64,000 nt of DNA from Boswellia sacra (GCA_013180625.2 SNVD02006955.1:1488001-1552000), one strand, 5' to 3'. Positions 12,741 through 25,282 are shown, numbered from the stretch's first letter. Numbers and translations are program-made. Notes: a model not told the origin generated them from the sequence alone.

Positions 12741-14460
12741 TTTGTCTTGAAGAACAATGAAGCCCATAGATATTGAAAACATGGTGAATTAACCCATATA
12801 AAAGGCCGAGGACGCCAAAGCAGAACCAATTTTAAAGGCTCTAACTTTATCTTGGCTTTTTCTTTTCTCCTCTTTTTTTTTTTTTTTTTCTTTCGACAAC
12901 TAACAAAATCTAACGAAACCGGAGTAACAGAAGAGTGAGCTTGAATTGGACTTCGTGTTCCAGATTCAGATCACAAACTTTGAAACTCTTTCTCCATTGG
13001 ATTATAGTGTTAAAATTACACGTTAAAAGACTTGCGAGTCACCCCTGATTAAAAAAAAACTCCTGCTTTCTGCAGTAATCAAAAAGCTATCTAAATGTTA
13101 GGATTAGTGACTATACTCTATTGGGTTCGTGCTATTTTCCCCACTTAGGATCTTATCAAAGACCTGTCAAGAACCTGATGAGTCACTACTCAGCATTGAG
13201 CAGATGCAGATAAGCATCAGCACTGCAGCTTCTAGCACAATGTGCACGTGGTTTGACGGTGGACACCTACTTGTTAGAGTCCAAAAAATTTTTTTCTAAA
13301 TTTGGCAGGGAATAATATCCCCGAGGGTCCCGCCCGTGACTGGCTAAATCTGGCTGTAAAGAAGGCCGCGTGTCTCATGATCATGCTCATAATGTTCAAT
13401 ATTTATCGCCAATTCTAATAGCCATTTGCTTAGCTGGAAGATATGCAAGATTATCAAAGCCGTACACAAATATATGTTCCTTGCTTGATGAATTATTTGA
13501 AAATTTTGTCTGAATTTAGGTGTTTTGATTGACTCGATACGTAAGGAGCCTCCAAGAATCCACCACCTCCCATTAGCAGATAACCAAAGATTGAGGTGAT
13601 TTCTTGAAATTATTTAATTAAACAGATGAACAGTGAATTGAACTCCCAATGGGGAGCAGATGTGACCCAAAGGCCGCAAATTAGATAAATATGAACCTAT
13701 ATTAAGGCGTGTTCAAATTGAATTGGACATGCTTAATCACCCACTTTGTATTAGCATGCAAGTTTATTTAATTGCGTGCCAAAAGTGTTCAGCTTCATTT
13801 AATTAATTCTTCTTACTGTGAAAGGAACCCGAAACTATAAATTTGAAAAGGAGGGTTAGGACTAGTCAGAATATGATCCACAAATAGTCTTGGTCGGCTG
13901 CGGCTCAAATCAACGAAATCAAATTGAAATGACTGGTCATAGAAGAGACATCCTGAACCTCCATAATTATAAGTTTTCAAAAGAATACTAAACAAATTCA
14001 CTACCGCCATTTATGTTGCCAATAAAATATACTTATACAAAAGATTTCTCTCGGCCTTCCATTCCGAGACCATTTATGTCTCTAAAAATCGTTTAAAGCT
14101 TAGATTTCGATGTAATTAAACATTAAATCTCAGGCTTCTCAACTGATCGTGCTATTTCTTAAGAACTAAATTTGATTGTTACGTAGTTTTTTAAGATGAC
14201 TTATCACTTATATATTAAAATTTACCTGATCAATAAAATGATCAAACATTATCAAAAGAAAGTTCCTTAAAATATCTCTTCGAAAATTCTGATATCAGTA
14301 TATAAATATTACACATATAATCAACCTGAAAAAAATATTAATTAATTATATGCTAACAAGTAATAATGAACAAGTGATATGGTGTCATTTATCTGATGAA
14401 ATATGCCATATAAGATGCATGAAGTTGATTGTTTGCGTAAAATTATTCAAGATTAATGAA

Positions 14461-14590
14461 GGAAAATTACCAAGTTGGTTGAACAAGAAGCAAGGAATTG
14501 TCGGTCGGAGTTTCCTCGTGTAAAGTCAATTGAATTTGTTGAATTCGATGATCTGCAACAGGCTCTTATCACTGGGCCATCGTGTCTGGG
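14461..14590 (+). repeat. Possible tRNA-derived SINE-like repeat, copy 2
   Basis: Diverged counterpart of 12617-12740: GTTGGTTGAACAAGAAGC, then GGTCGGAGTTTCC, then GGCTCTTATCACTGGGCC, in the same order and similar spacing. Shared order supports a repeat family; the SINE label is inference. Confidence 0.35.
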
Positions 14591-15221
14591 GACCATTTAA
14601 TTTATTACAAACGAGACGTGTTTGAAGAGAAGTAAAATAGTAATGATGAAGAATGCGACTGTGTGAGCTGAAATATCAAGTGGATACATCAAACCTTCTA
14701 ATGTTCTGTATAAAAAGATTAAAAAGGCAAAAAGCAACGCTGGTAAAAGTTGAATGGAGATATTTTTCTAGTGATTGTACTACTGGGAATATCTAATTTG
14801 ACTATGCTTTCGTGGTATAAGTAAAGCTTTGAAATGTTAAAAAGATTCTGCTTCGAGGAGTGGGAAGGATATCAGCTTCCATCTTCGTGTGACACGTTGC
14901 ACAAAATGGGCCAAAAGCCGTCCATCTCGTCTTCTAGATTAGATGTGGTTGCTCCTCCTTTTTTTTTTTTGTCCCTTTTTACTCAATTGAAAACCCTCAA
15001 CTTCGAATCATGCACAGCGGGCAGAGACGAGACAAGCGAGAGTATTGCGAGAGACTCTCACAGCCGCCTAAACGGTCGGGAAGCCGTACTTACGAAACCG
15101 TACTTAATATACTCATATCCTAATAAAAAGAATATAAATATATTAATTATACGGATATGAATATAGTTAAAATATAAAAAATTAGGTTCTTGAAGGATAG
15201 AGCAAGTAAACGTATGAGTTT

Positions 15222-15264
<43 letters not shown>
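15222..15264. repeat. Long (TA)n microsatellite
   Basis: About 20 AT units in a row, read directly. Likely hypervariable. Confidence 0.9.
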
Positions 15265-15265
<1 letters not shown>

Positions 15266-16562
15266 TTTAAATACTTATTTAAAATATATTATTAGTATTA
15301 ATAAATACCTTGAACATTATTTTGTAATTTTTTTATTTATTTTTATATATTTATGTGATTTTGAGATTTTGTTTAGTCATTTATTTGTTTGTAAGACTTG
15401 TTGAGTATTTATGTGTATAAATCAATATTCATGACATCTAGTTAAACGTTATTTTATTTTTGAACTATGTTGATTTTATATTATATAGTCGTGTGATTTG
15501 TGATTGAATTGATTTTGACAAGTCGTTTAATTTAATCAAATTGTTAGTATTATTTTGGGATGGAACTTTGCGTGCACACTTTTATCATTAGGTAAGGTAA
15601 ATGTATCAATTTTTCTTTTTTAGGATAAGGTATGGATATAAAAATTTAGACATTTGAAGAGTATTGGTATCAATTTTTTTAAGGAATAGGACATAAATAT
15701 TAGCATATCCTATCCTATTATACGCCACTGTATTTATTGTTATTGTCATCCCTAATGGGTCTTCAGAATATACTCGTTATTTTAGGGGGGGAAATTCAAC
15801 AAATCTTAAATATTTTTACTTGAAATAATGATACCAATCAGGTAAAAGAAAGGTGGGGTTTTTCTTTTCTATTAAAATTCCATTTTAGGATTCTTGACTG
15901 CTCCCAAGACTATTATTATAAACTCGTACTCTAGAATCTCATTAAAGTCAGAAAAGGGGTTCGATAAATGAGAAAATACAAAGACTAAAAAACATCGCAT
16001 AGTTCATTAATTATCGCATTTGCATTGCATAGCAAACATGAAAAAACATCGCAGGGAAGGAAGCAAACATAATTTGTTAACCAGAGGTTCCCGAAAGTTG
16101 TAAAGCAAGGGGTCCATGAGGTCTCGTTGCTCGTCTCTTTCCTTTGCCTGGTGATTAATTTCAATTTATTTATCACAATTTATTTGATAAATTTTGTAAA
16201 ATTATTTTCCTTTTCGTTTACCGATAATTCAATGGAAGTTTATCAATAAACATGCAAGTGAGTCAATCAAAGAACTCAAGCTGCTGCTTTTTACTTTAAA
16301 AAAGTAAAAGAATGAAAAATAAGACATAAATAAGAAAGTGTGACGGAAAAACTACAGTAAAAGTGTCTTGGATTTCACCCTCTCTTCCCGGTTTTAATGG
16401 TTCTGTTTCTTGTCTCCTTCTGAAATCTTATAAACAACGAAAACCACCCAAGTTACCCTCGAAAAAATGAAGTCTTGGAATCTGAGACACCAAACGTACA
16501 AGAACAATACGTGTCACTTTTTTCAACATTAGTTAATTATATATTAATTATAATTATTTTTA

Positions 16563-16756
16563 ATTAATGTAGGACTTATAATCTAAATGAAAACAAAATC
16601 TATAGTATAGTTTGATATAATAGTTTATATAATAAAAATTTATTAAAAAATAAAAATAAATAAAAAAATTATATTTCTAATAAAATTTTATTATTTAAAT
16701 TATTATATTAAATTATAAAATCCTAATTATATATAAATTATAAATCTAATAATACT
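16563..16756. mobile_element. AT-rich MITE-like element, copy 1
   Basis: The left end reads TGTAGGACTTATAATCTAAA. The right end, reverse complemented, begins AGTATTATTAGATTTATAAT, an imperfect terminal inverted repeat. A relative lies at 24901-25090 with the shared core GACTTATAATCTAAAT. Extreme AT content makes exact borders and any target duplication unclear. Confidence 0.4.
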
Positions 16757-16925
16757 TTGAAACTCTCTCTCAAAAGTGCTAAGTACCATTGACTCAATCA
16801 ATCTCATCAAATGAAATGCCTCTGGAAGCCCGGCATGAGCCGTTAGGTAAGCTTTACGTTTTTATTACGCGAAATTCCCACTTAGTGAAAACGTGTAATA
16901 AATAAAAATATCTGATCCCATGAGT

Positions 16926-16935
16926 CTATATATAA
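16926..16935 (+). promoter_or_regulatory. TATA box of the LOR gene
   Basis: CTATATATAA lies about 50 bp upstream of the LOR start codon at 16984. This leaves a very short 5' leader containing a GA-rich stretch. Confidence 0.55.
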
Positions 16936-16983
16936 TCTTCTGAAGCTTCAAAAAGGTTTTCAGAGAGCGAGAGAAAGATCAAT

Positions 16984-17780
16984 ATGTTTCTTTTCTTCAA
17001 CTCTTTGTCAAGATCAGTCCATCAAGAAGAGCAAGAACCAGAGTTGATCAACAAGAAGAGTGATGATACTATTGCTACTGGGAAGTGCGTCTCACTAACA
17101 GTGTGGAGAAAATCTCTTATAACAAGCTGTAATGGGTTTACAGTTTTTGATTCGGACGGAAATCTTGTTTATCGAGTCGATAATTACAGTGGACGTCCCG
17201 AGGAAGTCACTCTCATGGACGGCTCTGGGAAATCACTCCTCACAATGCGCCGTCGAAAGGTAACATATATTATTATTACTATTATTAATACCCAGATAAA
17301 AATATGCAAATTAAATGGTGATATAGCAATGAATTTTAATTATTAATGTGTTTTTGATTTCGTGCTTAGTAGTTAATTAGTGGGTTAGTGTTTGATTTGC
17401 AGAAGCTTACGATAGTCGATAGCTGGCTGGTTTACGAAGGTGAAGTGGATGATGAAAAGCGTAGAACAAGTAAGAGGCCAATTTATTGTGTAAAGAAGAA
17501 CGTGAGCATTCTAAAAGCCCATCCGAATGTACTAGCGTATGTGTATGAAGGGAGCTCAAACAAAAGATTTGCGTACACGGTTGAAGGTTCATATGCCAAC
17601 AGATCTTGCAAGGTGGTAGATGAAGCAAGGAGATCAGTGGTAGCGGAGATCAGGAGGAAGGAAGCCACAATTGGAGGCATTTCTTTTGGGATTGAGGTGT
17701 TTCTTTTGATTGTACAGCCAGGTTTGGATCCTGGATTTGCAATGGCTTTAGTTTTGTTATTAGATCAAATGTTTTCTTAG
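16984..17780 (+). CDS. LURP-one-related (LOR) family protein
   Basis: Two exons, 16984-17259 and 17403-17780, give a complete 217-aa protein, the usual LOR size (about 200-220). The donor AAG|GTAACA and acceptor TTGCAG|AAG join in phase 0. Family signatures in order: TVWRKSLITSCNGFTVFDSD, GNLVYRVDNY, VTLMDGSGKSLLTMRR, then a strand-rich second exon with FAYTVEGSYANRSCKVVD and a C-terminal hydrophobic helix (GIEVFLLIVQPGLDPGFAMA). The fold belongs to the tubby-like/scramblase-like superfamily, in which that C-terminal helix is buried in the barrel rather than crossing a membrane. Arabidopsis LURP1 is needed for basal resistance to an oomycete; most LORs have no known activity. Start chosen because it is the only ATG between the TATA box and the conserved block. 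Confidence 0.92.
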
Positions 17781-18011
17781 ATGAGATTTTCGTGTAATTA
17801 TTAATTTTGCGATGATAAAATGTTCATACTTAAGGCCAAAGCAACCCAAATATAATATTTTAACTGACAGTCTCTCCGTCTAGCACTCTTTTCTGATCTA
17901 TAAAATAATAGAATTTCAGAAGCCAACATAATATTTTTAACTGATTTTTTTGAAACAATCTCTGGAAGCAAGTTGCAAGTCTAGTAGTCTGATATATAAA
18001 ATAAGTTTTCC

Positions 18012-18017
18012 AAAAAA
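18012..18017 (-). terminator. RNA polymerase III terminator of tRNA-Ala
   Basis: A run of six T on the minus strand directly follows the discriminator base of the tRNA, as expected for Pol III termination. Confidence 0.8.
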
Positions 18018-18090
18018 TGGAGATGCGGGGTATCGATCCCGGTACCTCTCGCATGCTAAGCGAGCGCTCTACCATCTGAGCTACATCCCC
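18018..18090 (-). tRNA. trnA-AGC: tRNA-Ala (anticodon AGC)
   Basis: A 73-nt gene on the minus strand. The acceptor stem GGGGATG pairs with CATCTCC (one G-U pair), followed by discriminator A. The D arm contains the A box TAGCTCAGATGG. The anticodon stem CTCGC/GCGAG encloses loop TTAGCAT with AGC at its centre. The T arm carries the B box GGGATCGATACCC. There is no intron and no encoded CCA, normal for a nuclear eukaryotic tRNA. A T6 terminator follows at once. It reads GCU (and GCC after A34-to-inosine editing). Confidence 0.97.
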
Positions 18091-18732
18091 AGTTGTTTTA
18101 ATTGCTTTATTTATTTGTTTTATGGTAAGAAATTACATTAACTGCAACCAACGGATTTTTCTTCGCTGGTCTTGAAAGTTACTCCTAAACTTAAAAGATG
18201 AATAACTTACTAGTATAATGCTAATAAGTGAGAAATCTGCTCGATTTCCTGCCAAGAAATTTCGTGCTCAGTCTCTAAAAAGTAAAACAAAATTCTGGTA
18301 TGCTTGCGAGGTAAGACATTCTGTGGAGTTCATGAATATGTATACAGGACACAAGTAGTTCTCTAAGTACACAATCAATAGAGTAGGAAATTACACGTGA
18401 TACACAGAAAGCGAGAGAGAATGAGCGAAATATCTATTGCCTCATCAAATGCTTTACACGAGGCAAAGAATTCTCTACCGTATTTCTACAACTGTCCTTT
18501 AATGTTACAACATCGAAATCTGTCTGCCTACTACAGAAACCCTTACAACAAATCCCCTCTTACCTCCTGATTAAAACCCTTCAAATAATACTATTTCACC
18601 TACAGCCCGATATGTACAAACCGACCAGTACTGCCGGCATACCAGTCATCTATCACAAGAATTGTATCAGAACATCATTCATGGCTCCATCATCATTTCC
18701 CTCCCCTATCCTAATCCATTGCATTACTTTTC
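18091..18732 (-). other. Spacer and probable 3' UTR of the downstream minus-strand gene
   Basis: Between the tRNA and the stop codon at 18733 of the minus-strand gene there is no other gene. The part nearest the stop is probably 3' UTR. I did not identify a decisive polyadenylation site. Confidence 0.45.
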
Positions 18733-21700
18733 CTAGCTTCTGTTACTGTTGCAAGCCTTGTCAACCCTTGCAGGTGGTGGTGGCATTATACATGACTGCC
18801 TCAAAATGTCGGCAGCGGAATGTCTTGTTTCAGCAATTGAGTCCCTAACTGATTTGTGGGGTGATGATCTACTAGATCTTGGAGTAGACCAATTTATTGG
18901 TCCTTTTCTGATACCATTAATAGGTGAGAGATCCTTTCTATTCTCAGTCATCGAGAGCTTGGGCCTCTTCGATGGTGCAATACCACTTCTTACTGCATTG
19001 TTTGACGCTGCTTGTGATAACCGTGCAGTCAATACTTCTTCTGGTTTCTCAAATAATTTTGACTTTCGAGCCTTCATAGCCTTCTGTGAAGGCTTATTTG
19101 GCCACTTTATGATTCCATCCAGGTTTCGCCTCAAGGTTTGGGTTGCAATGTCACACAGTGTTTGAGCAGCAGCTAAAACTCCTGGGCAATGTGAGGCTGT
19201 CACAAACAAAAACACATCAAATGGTGACAGATAAAAAAAAGCCAGCGAAACATTTATTTAACGGTAATATTAATTTACAACCTTCGTACAACCAAACTCT
19301 ACAACCTGATGTGAAAGTTCACATGACAAAATCTTATTAAATATGTAACCTCCATCATTCTTCTTGTTTTTTATTTCTCCAATGAATTTTTGCCATGTAG
19401 ATTGTCACATCATATTGTAGAGTTTGAGTTGTATGGAGGTTGTAAGTCTAGCAATACTCTTTATTTAAATGCAAATTATTTAAGAGTACAATGTATGCGA
19501 CATGGATCAGTGTAAGTAGGTTCAGTTAAAACGCCAGACGAAAAGCTCTTAGCATAGCTATGGCTCATCATAATTGTCAGGCTCCACTAGTCATTATGTA
19601 ACAAATTTTGATGTCCAACATGGCCCACCATTGATCAAGGTAATTACAGAAAACCACCTCCAATGGATCTAATTATGGGCTAGCTAGATTAAAAGTTTAA
19701 ACAGCACAGACCAAGGACAAATCAAGTTCTTTTCATTTTCAAGAAAATGCTTACAAGCACATGTCCATGCAATGTGAATAGACAGGCAAATGAATACATT
19801 GGCAGAATTCTAGTGATGATTCAAACAATTTAAATAAACTAGGTAACGAAATTGGAAAATCATACCGTTTACTTGATCTTTTAGCGCAACTCCAGATTCT
19901 GCATTTTCCAAAAAAAGGCAATATCAATATAAAATCAGAGTTTCATAAACTGCCAAAAAGCATCTGGGAAATCAGCCTTCAAAAAGTCTTACCAGGATTA
20001 CCCCATAAAAAGGGGATGAAGGAAAATATTTGCAAGCACATACACAAATATACATATAAAACAAAAAATAAAAGTTCTGTAAGAGAAAAAAAAAATCATA
20101 AAACTAGCCTTCAGGAAACTGTTACCTGGATGAATAGAAGCATTAGAATATGTTGCAGAATGTAATGAATTCCACTCGGACCAAGGAATGCTAACAGAAG
20201 CAGATGGGGGAACAAGACTCTCATCATAAGTGAGCAACTCCAAGTTGGTAAAACAGTCAGTTGAAGTCCCAAGAGTTGCACTGCTACACACACTTGCCCA
20301 TCGACCTTGGCACATACTCCTACTCGTCAAAAGCTTAACAGCCTCAGGATTTGTTCTACAGTGCCCATTTAGAGTATGTGACCAGGGAAATGGTGGCAAG
20401 CTAGCGCGACGAAAAGTGTGCTTGCCTGGACGTGTATCAGAATTGTTTCTTGAAGATGCAGAAGGCTTGGCAACATCCATAAGCAAGGCCTCCAAATCCT
20501 TGGGTGGAGGAAGTGCTAACCTTTCGAAAACATCTTTTGGATGATACAGTGGAAAATCAAGAAAATTGGGAGGAGTTCTAGGCTTGCTACAGGATTCCTG
20601 AATAGTCAATCATTAATGTCGTCTATCAATCAAAGTAATAATAAAAGTAAAGGCAATAGCAAATCTAAAGATCCTTTTGGTGGAACCCAAGACAGTTTGG
20701 TCTACTGTTGCATCCACCAATAGATTTATGAATTGATGCAATGGATATGGTCAAATTCTTACCATAATCAATGCAAAAATAAAACCATGCTACCAATCTA
20801 GAATTTCTCATGACTAACCTTGTCACATGAAAGATTTGTTGTGCAGATATCATCAACATTAACACCACTTGGTACCAATGCAATGGAGCTTGGAGGACAC
20901 ACAGCCAGTTTATTGTTGCTACTGTTATCCATCTCAGCAAAATTTTGGGACTGAGCAGGCTTTGCAAGCGAAAGAATAGAGCACGCCTTTCTAACTGAAT
21001 ATAAAAAAGTTTCATTCGTATTTGGTGCTTTTTTACCCTTGCCTTTCCCCATACGAGGACACTCATAAGTGCCATCAAGGAGGTCTTTCAATGACAAATC
21101 ATCAACTTGCTTTGTGATATCTTGAATATCTGACTTCAGACCATTTACTCCTGACATTGATGTCCAAAGGTAAAAGATATGATACTCAGTAACGTGTATA
21201 AAAACAATTTGACAATAAAATAGAAAGAACGAAGAAAAGAAGATCATATAATCTTGATTCTTGAATCTGCACCGTAGTGGAAATTAATTTCATTTCTTAT
21301 TGATGACGTACTAAAACTTCAATTGCTTACAAGGGATATACGACATTGTGTCCTTCTCTTAGAAGTCTCGGACCATGACTGAAGTTTCTTTTTCAGTTTA
21401 CCACATAGTACCAGAGACAGCATTCTCTGACAGCACAGAAATCATAGATATTGCACTTTCTATTTAATTATTTAATAATTATAAAACCTTTTCTAGTGAT
21501 AAGCTGTGATTAACAAATCCAATACATACATACATACATATATATATTTGTGAGTGTGTGTGTGTTATACCACAAAAATTGTTTCTACATTACTGCCTTA
21601 CCAAAAAAGTTGTTCCCACCAGCAACTGAACCCAAGCTCGCGAAACCAGATCTCATGGAGAAAGAATCATATTTGGCCTTTGTAGGAACTTTGAAATTTC

Positions 21701-23024
21701 GCTTATCACCTCGCTTGCCACTACCATTGTTCTTATGTTTCACAATTTGAGTTTTTTCTATAAAACACAGAAAGAAAATGGAGATGGGGAGAGGTAATTA
21801 GTATACATACAGACAAACTGCATAAAAAGGACAAAGTGTGTTACTACATTTTTAGAGCCTTTTAAGTGTATGCTAGTCCTTCATAGGAAAAACCAATTTG
21901 GACAAATAACTTGCCAAACCCAAACAAGATGGTTTAGGAGAAAACATGGAAATTACTAAAAAAAATTCTCTTACGTTCTATAGTACCAAAAAACCATGCA
22001 TATGGAAATGGACGAAATTTTTGTGTATAAGGAGATTTGATTAACACCCTACATCATGCAGAGAATCCCCTGAAGAGGAATTAAAGATTGTTTTTCAGTT
22101 CAACTATATGAAAACAATTTCCATAGAATAGTTTTATTAATGCATGGAAAAAAAAGGTAATACCTAGAGTGCTGCATTTTGCAGCAGGATGGGATCCTAT
22201 ATTATTTGATTTATCTTTTACGTCATCACCTACAGCTGAACTCATGTTATCTTCTAATTGAGCCAACCGTGGTCGCTTTGAACAGCCACTACTACTTCTA
22301 GACGTTTTTCCTGCTTTTCGTTGTCCTTGCACAAAATCAGGCCTACCAGTCGAAGAAGGACAGCCTGTGCCCCTAGAGTTAAGGGGCTCAGACGACTCTT
22401 CCACCTGAAAGCTGGCCTGCTGACTATCATGCTTACAAAGCTCATTTTCTGGATTCTTATCCCATGAAGCTGACTCCAAACCATTAACAGTGTTTGCCAC
22501 ATCTGCCCAACCATATTTCCTTACAGATAAGTTCCAAATATAAGCAGAAAAGAAAACATCCACGCATGAACCACCAATTTCGAACAGAAAAATCATATAA
22601 AAACATCAATTATATCCACGTTTCTAGGAAATATTCCTAAATATACAATCACTATAGCTAATCAACAATTCAAAAATCATTCAAAAAAAGTCTTAATAAT
22701 CTAACTGAACGCGTTAGCAAATTAAACATTCCAGAACTTCCATTAATCTTCTTACAAATAAATATAAACAACATAAACTCAGCAGAATTCTAAAATTTCA
22801 AATCTTCCGAAAAAACTAAATAAATAAATAAATAATGTTGGACCTTTTTGTCTTAGAAAAGTGCTACAACGCTCAATCGAAGTGTTAACCAGAATCGAAA
22901 CACGAGTACTGGAGTCGCAAGCCACCGCCTCGACCTCGTTGACTGCAACCCTAGCTCTACCGAACCCATCAGATCCCATGAGTTTCGGCACATCCACCGG
23001 ATAACCTAGCTCCACCGCATCCAT
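18733..23024 (-). CDS. Uncharacterised plant nuclear-type protein, 658 aa, seven exons
   Basis: I do not recognise a named family. Exons on the minus strand: 23024-22844, 22502-22164, 21757-21602, 21150-20819, 20597-20126, 19898-19866 and 19196-18733. They sum to 1977 nt with consistent phases (1,1,1,0,1,1). The protein is largely low-complexity, with basic clusters that look like nuclear localisation signals: SKRPRLAQ, KHKNNGSGKRGDKR, RMGKGKGKKA, KAMKARKSK and SKRPKLS. The most conserved-looking parts are the SKPRTPPNFLDFPLYHPKDV and FERLALPPPKDLEALL blocks (start of exon 5), PPFPWSHTLNGHCRTN with LTSRSMCQGRWASV, and HCPGVLAAAQTLCDIATQTL in the last exon. No enzyme or DNA-binding domain is visible. 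Start: first ATG in frame (MDAVELGYPV); an upstream in-frame TTG is not used. The exon 2 acceptor (CAG before 22502) is the one that keeps frame with exon 1. A nuclear scaffold or regulatory role is a guess. Confidence 0.75.
19262..19459. mobile_element. MULE-type MITE in an intron of the 658-aa protein gene (family 2, copy 1)
   Basis: 198 bp flanked by a perfect 9-bp target duplication TTTATTTAA (19253-19261 and 19460-19468). The terminal inverted repeats include TTTACAACCTTCGTACAACC on the left and CTTACAACCTCCATACAACT on the reverse-complemented right, followed by a shared AAACTCTACAA. No coding capacity. The 9-bp duplication indicates a Mutator-like transposase source. It lies in the intron between exons 6 and 7. 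Confidence 0.85.
22817..22835. repeat. (TAAA)n short tandem repeat
   Basis: Four to five TAAA units within intron 1 of the minus-strand gene. Confidence 0.7.
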
Positions 23025-24900
23025 CAGCGCACAGCACAGCCACAGCAAAAAGAATCAATATAAACATCAAATTGACTGCAATCTCGAAACATCTTATCAC
23101 GATCTACAGCAATTTCAGAGTGCATGGAAGCAAAATACTGTATGGAAGCAAAAGAAGAGTGAGAGAGAGTGATGGAGCGTGATGTAAATTTAAGTGTTTA
23201 GATGCGCAGAGCATGGTTGTTGCGGCTACAAGTGGAGGCGAAATGGAGAATTGCAATTTCTAGGGCACAGATTTGGTGAGAATGATTAGTATTTATAGTT
23301 TTCGGGAAACGCTAGAAGCGTGTTTGTGGAATAGTCGTCGGCTGGGAATATTCCGGTGGAGTAAACGTCAGCTAATCCAGAATGACTGAATTTCTTGCCC
23401 TTTTGAGGAATTGACGTGGCATTATCCACTAAGAGTTGTAATCTTATGGCGTTGATGTAGAGTTAGAAATATGTAGACCAATTAGAAGACTCCACGTTTC
23501 TTCTACGTTGTTGGAGCTGAAGAATGACAGCGTGGCCTTCCTTCAATATCCTCCGTAGTCCACGTGTAAGACTCTGATGCATGGATAAACATAGGAGGAT
23601 GAGCAGTGAAAAACTAACCATTTGGTCATTTTATAGTATACTGACATAAATGCCCCTGCAATACCGTAACTGATGACGCGCCTCTCGTGTTCGCATCCAT
23701 TTTTAATCTGCCCCTTAAAAATCCGACCATTTCCCCAAAAAATAAAAAAAAATCGAAAATAATATTAATAATAAATGTTAATTAATTTTAAAAAAAAATT
23801 ATTTTGTAGCCGTAATAAAATTTCTACCAAATTTAGTTCTTATATTATAGTTGATTTTTATTTTATATTTTAAAAATTAGATTTAACAATATTTTAATAT
23901 TTCAATGACGCATATTAACACCTTAAAAGTAAATGATATAATATAATTTGAGATTCGTGTTTTTAATAGTTTTTAATCAATATTTTATTTCTTTTAATAT
24001 AATTTCACATTATTCAAAATGTTAAGGACATGCATTAAGACTGCTTTATTTAAAATTAAAATAATATAAATAAATTATATTTTGAAAAGTTAAATTTAAA
24101 AAAATAAAGATTACTTATTATTTTATGATTATATAGCTATATTATGTTGGTGTACATAATAACGTAATTAAAGTTTCTAATCGTTACTTGAGATAAAAAT
24201 TTAATGGTAATTCATTTATTATGATAACGTGGCTAGGATAAGCTATTGATGCCCCTTGCAAATGTCAAACTAATGTTGTATAGTTTTTCACTCATGGTGA
24301 GCTCATGTTATTTATTTGCTAGTGATCAAATTTGTATAGCTAACACAAAATAAATAAATTATCCTTCGCTTTATGGCATAGAATCTCAACTGATATTAGC
24401 ATTTATCATGTGATTGTCAAATCGTGATATATATATATATATATTTTTGGTTTAACTAAACTTGCTTATGGATACGGAATCTTTGAATCACATTAAACAC
24501 CAAATCAAAAGAATTGTTACATTTGCTACTAGTCAAACAAAATGTTTTTAGATTTTTAATTGTGAATCTTGTGATTACACATTTGACACTACTTAGCAGG
24601 CACAAGAGCAATCCAAATTTGATGCTGCAATGCATGGGTCACTTGCCTTCTACCAAAAGAAAAGTAGGGGAACGAGTAAAACAAACTAATAAAACATAGA
24701 AGACATTACAATTGCAAAAATCGTGGAAACATAAGATGAAACGCCTAACGTAAGTTAATACGTCATAAAGTTGAATAATTATTGTTTAAATAAAATATAA
24801 ATCAGTAATGTTATGAGTAATAAAATTTAATTAGAGATGTAACTTATTTCGTTTATTTTTGTTTTTTCCTTTTTTGACAAATTTTGTTATGTAAACTTAC

Positions 24901-25090
24901 TTTAATAGTGTTAGACTTATAATCTAAATATAATTAAAAATCTATAATATAATATGACAGTTTACGTAATAAAAATTCACTTTTGTTATAGTTATTTAAG
25001 TAGTAAAAATATTTAATAAAATTTTATCATATAAATTATCATAAAAAATTAGATTATAGATAGATAGATTGTAAGTTTAATATTAACTTA
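24901..25090. mobile_element. AT-rich MITE-like element, copy 2
   Basis: The left end reads TTTAATAGTGTTAGACTTAT. The reverse-complemented right end reads GTTAATATTAAACTTACAAT, an imperfect inverted repeat. Shares GACTTATAATCTAAAT and the following order of blocks with 16563-16756. Borders approximate. Confidence 0.4.
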
Positions 25091-25276
25091 TTTGTATAAT
25101 ATACAACTTTAACTTTTACTTTATGAAAAAAAAAAAGCTTAAAAAAAAGAAGCAAAATATAACAAAGGAGCTTAAAAAAAAATAAAAAAAAAGAAGAGAA
25201 GACGTGATGAAAGCATCATTGATTAGGAGAGGCAGTTGACCAAAGAACGGGGGGTGGCGGGGAGATCTCCGTCACG

Positions 25277-25282
25277 CACGTG
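25277..25282. promoter_or_regulatory. G-box (CACGTG) upstream of PP1
   Basis: Core CACGTG in the context GCACGTGC, about 385 bp upstream of the PP1 start codon. Such sites bind bHLH and bZIP factors, but function here is not shown by sequence alone. Confidence 0.35.

Larger units (their letters stand above)
11790..16920. other. Intergenic spacer with repeats
   Basis: AT-rich DNA with no supported coding gene. Contents: two diverged SINE-like segments (about 12617-12740 and 14461-14590), a long (TA)n tract at 15222-15264, a poly-T run near 12872-12889, and an AT-rich palindromic element at 16563-16756. A frame at 14834-15160 has no recognisable domain. Confidence 0.5.

Noticed and set aside
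20230..20544. Plus-strand 104-codon frame opposite exon 5 of the 658-aa gene
   Set aside because: Antisense shadow; the minus-strand frame has correct splice sites and conserved-looking motifs.
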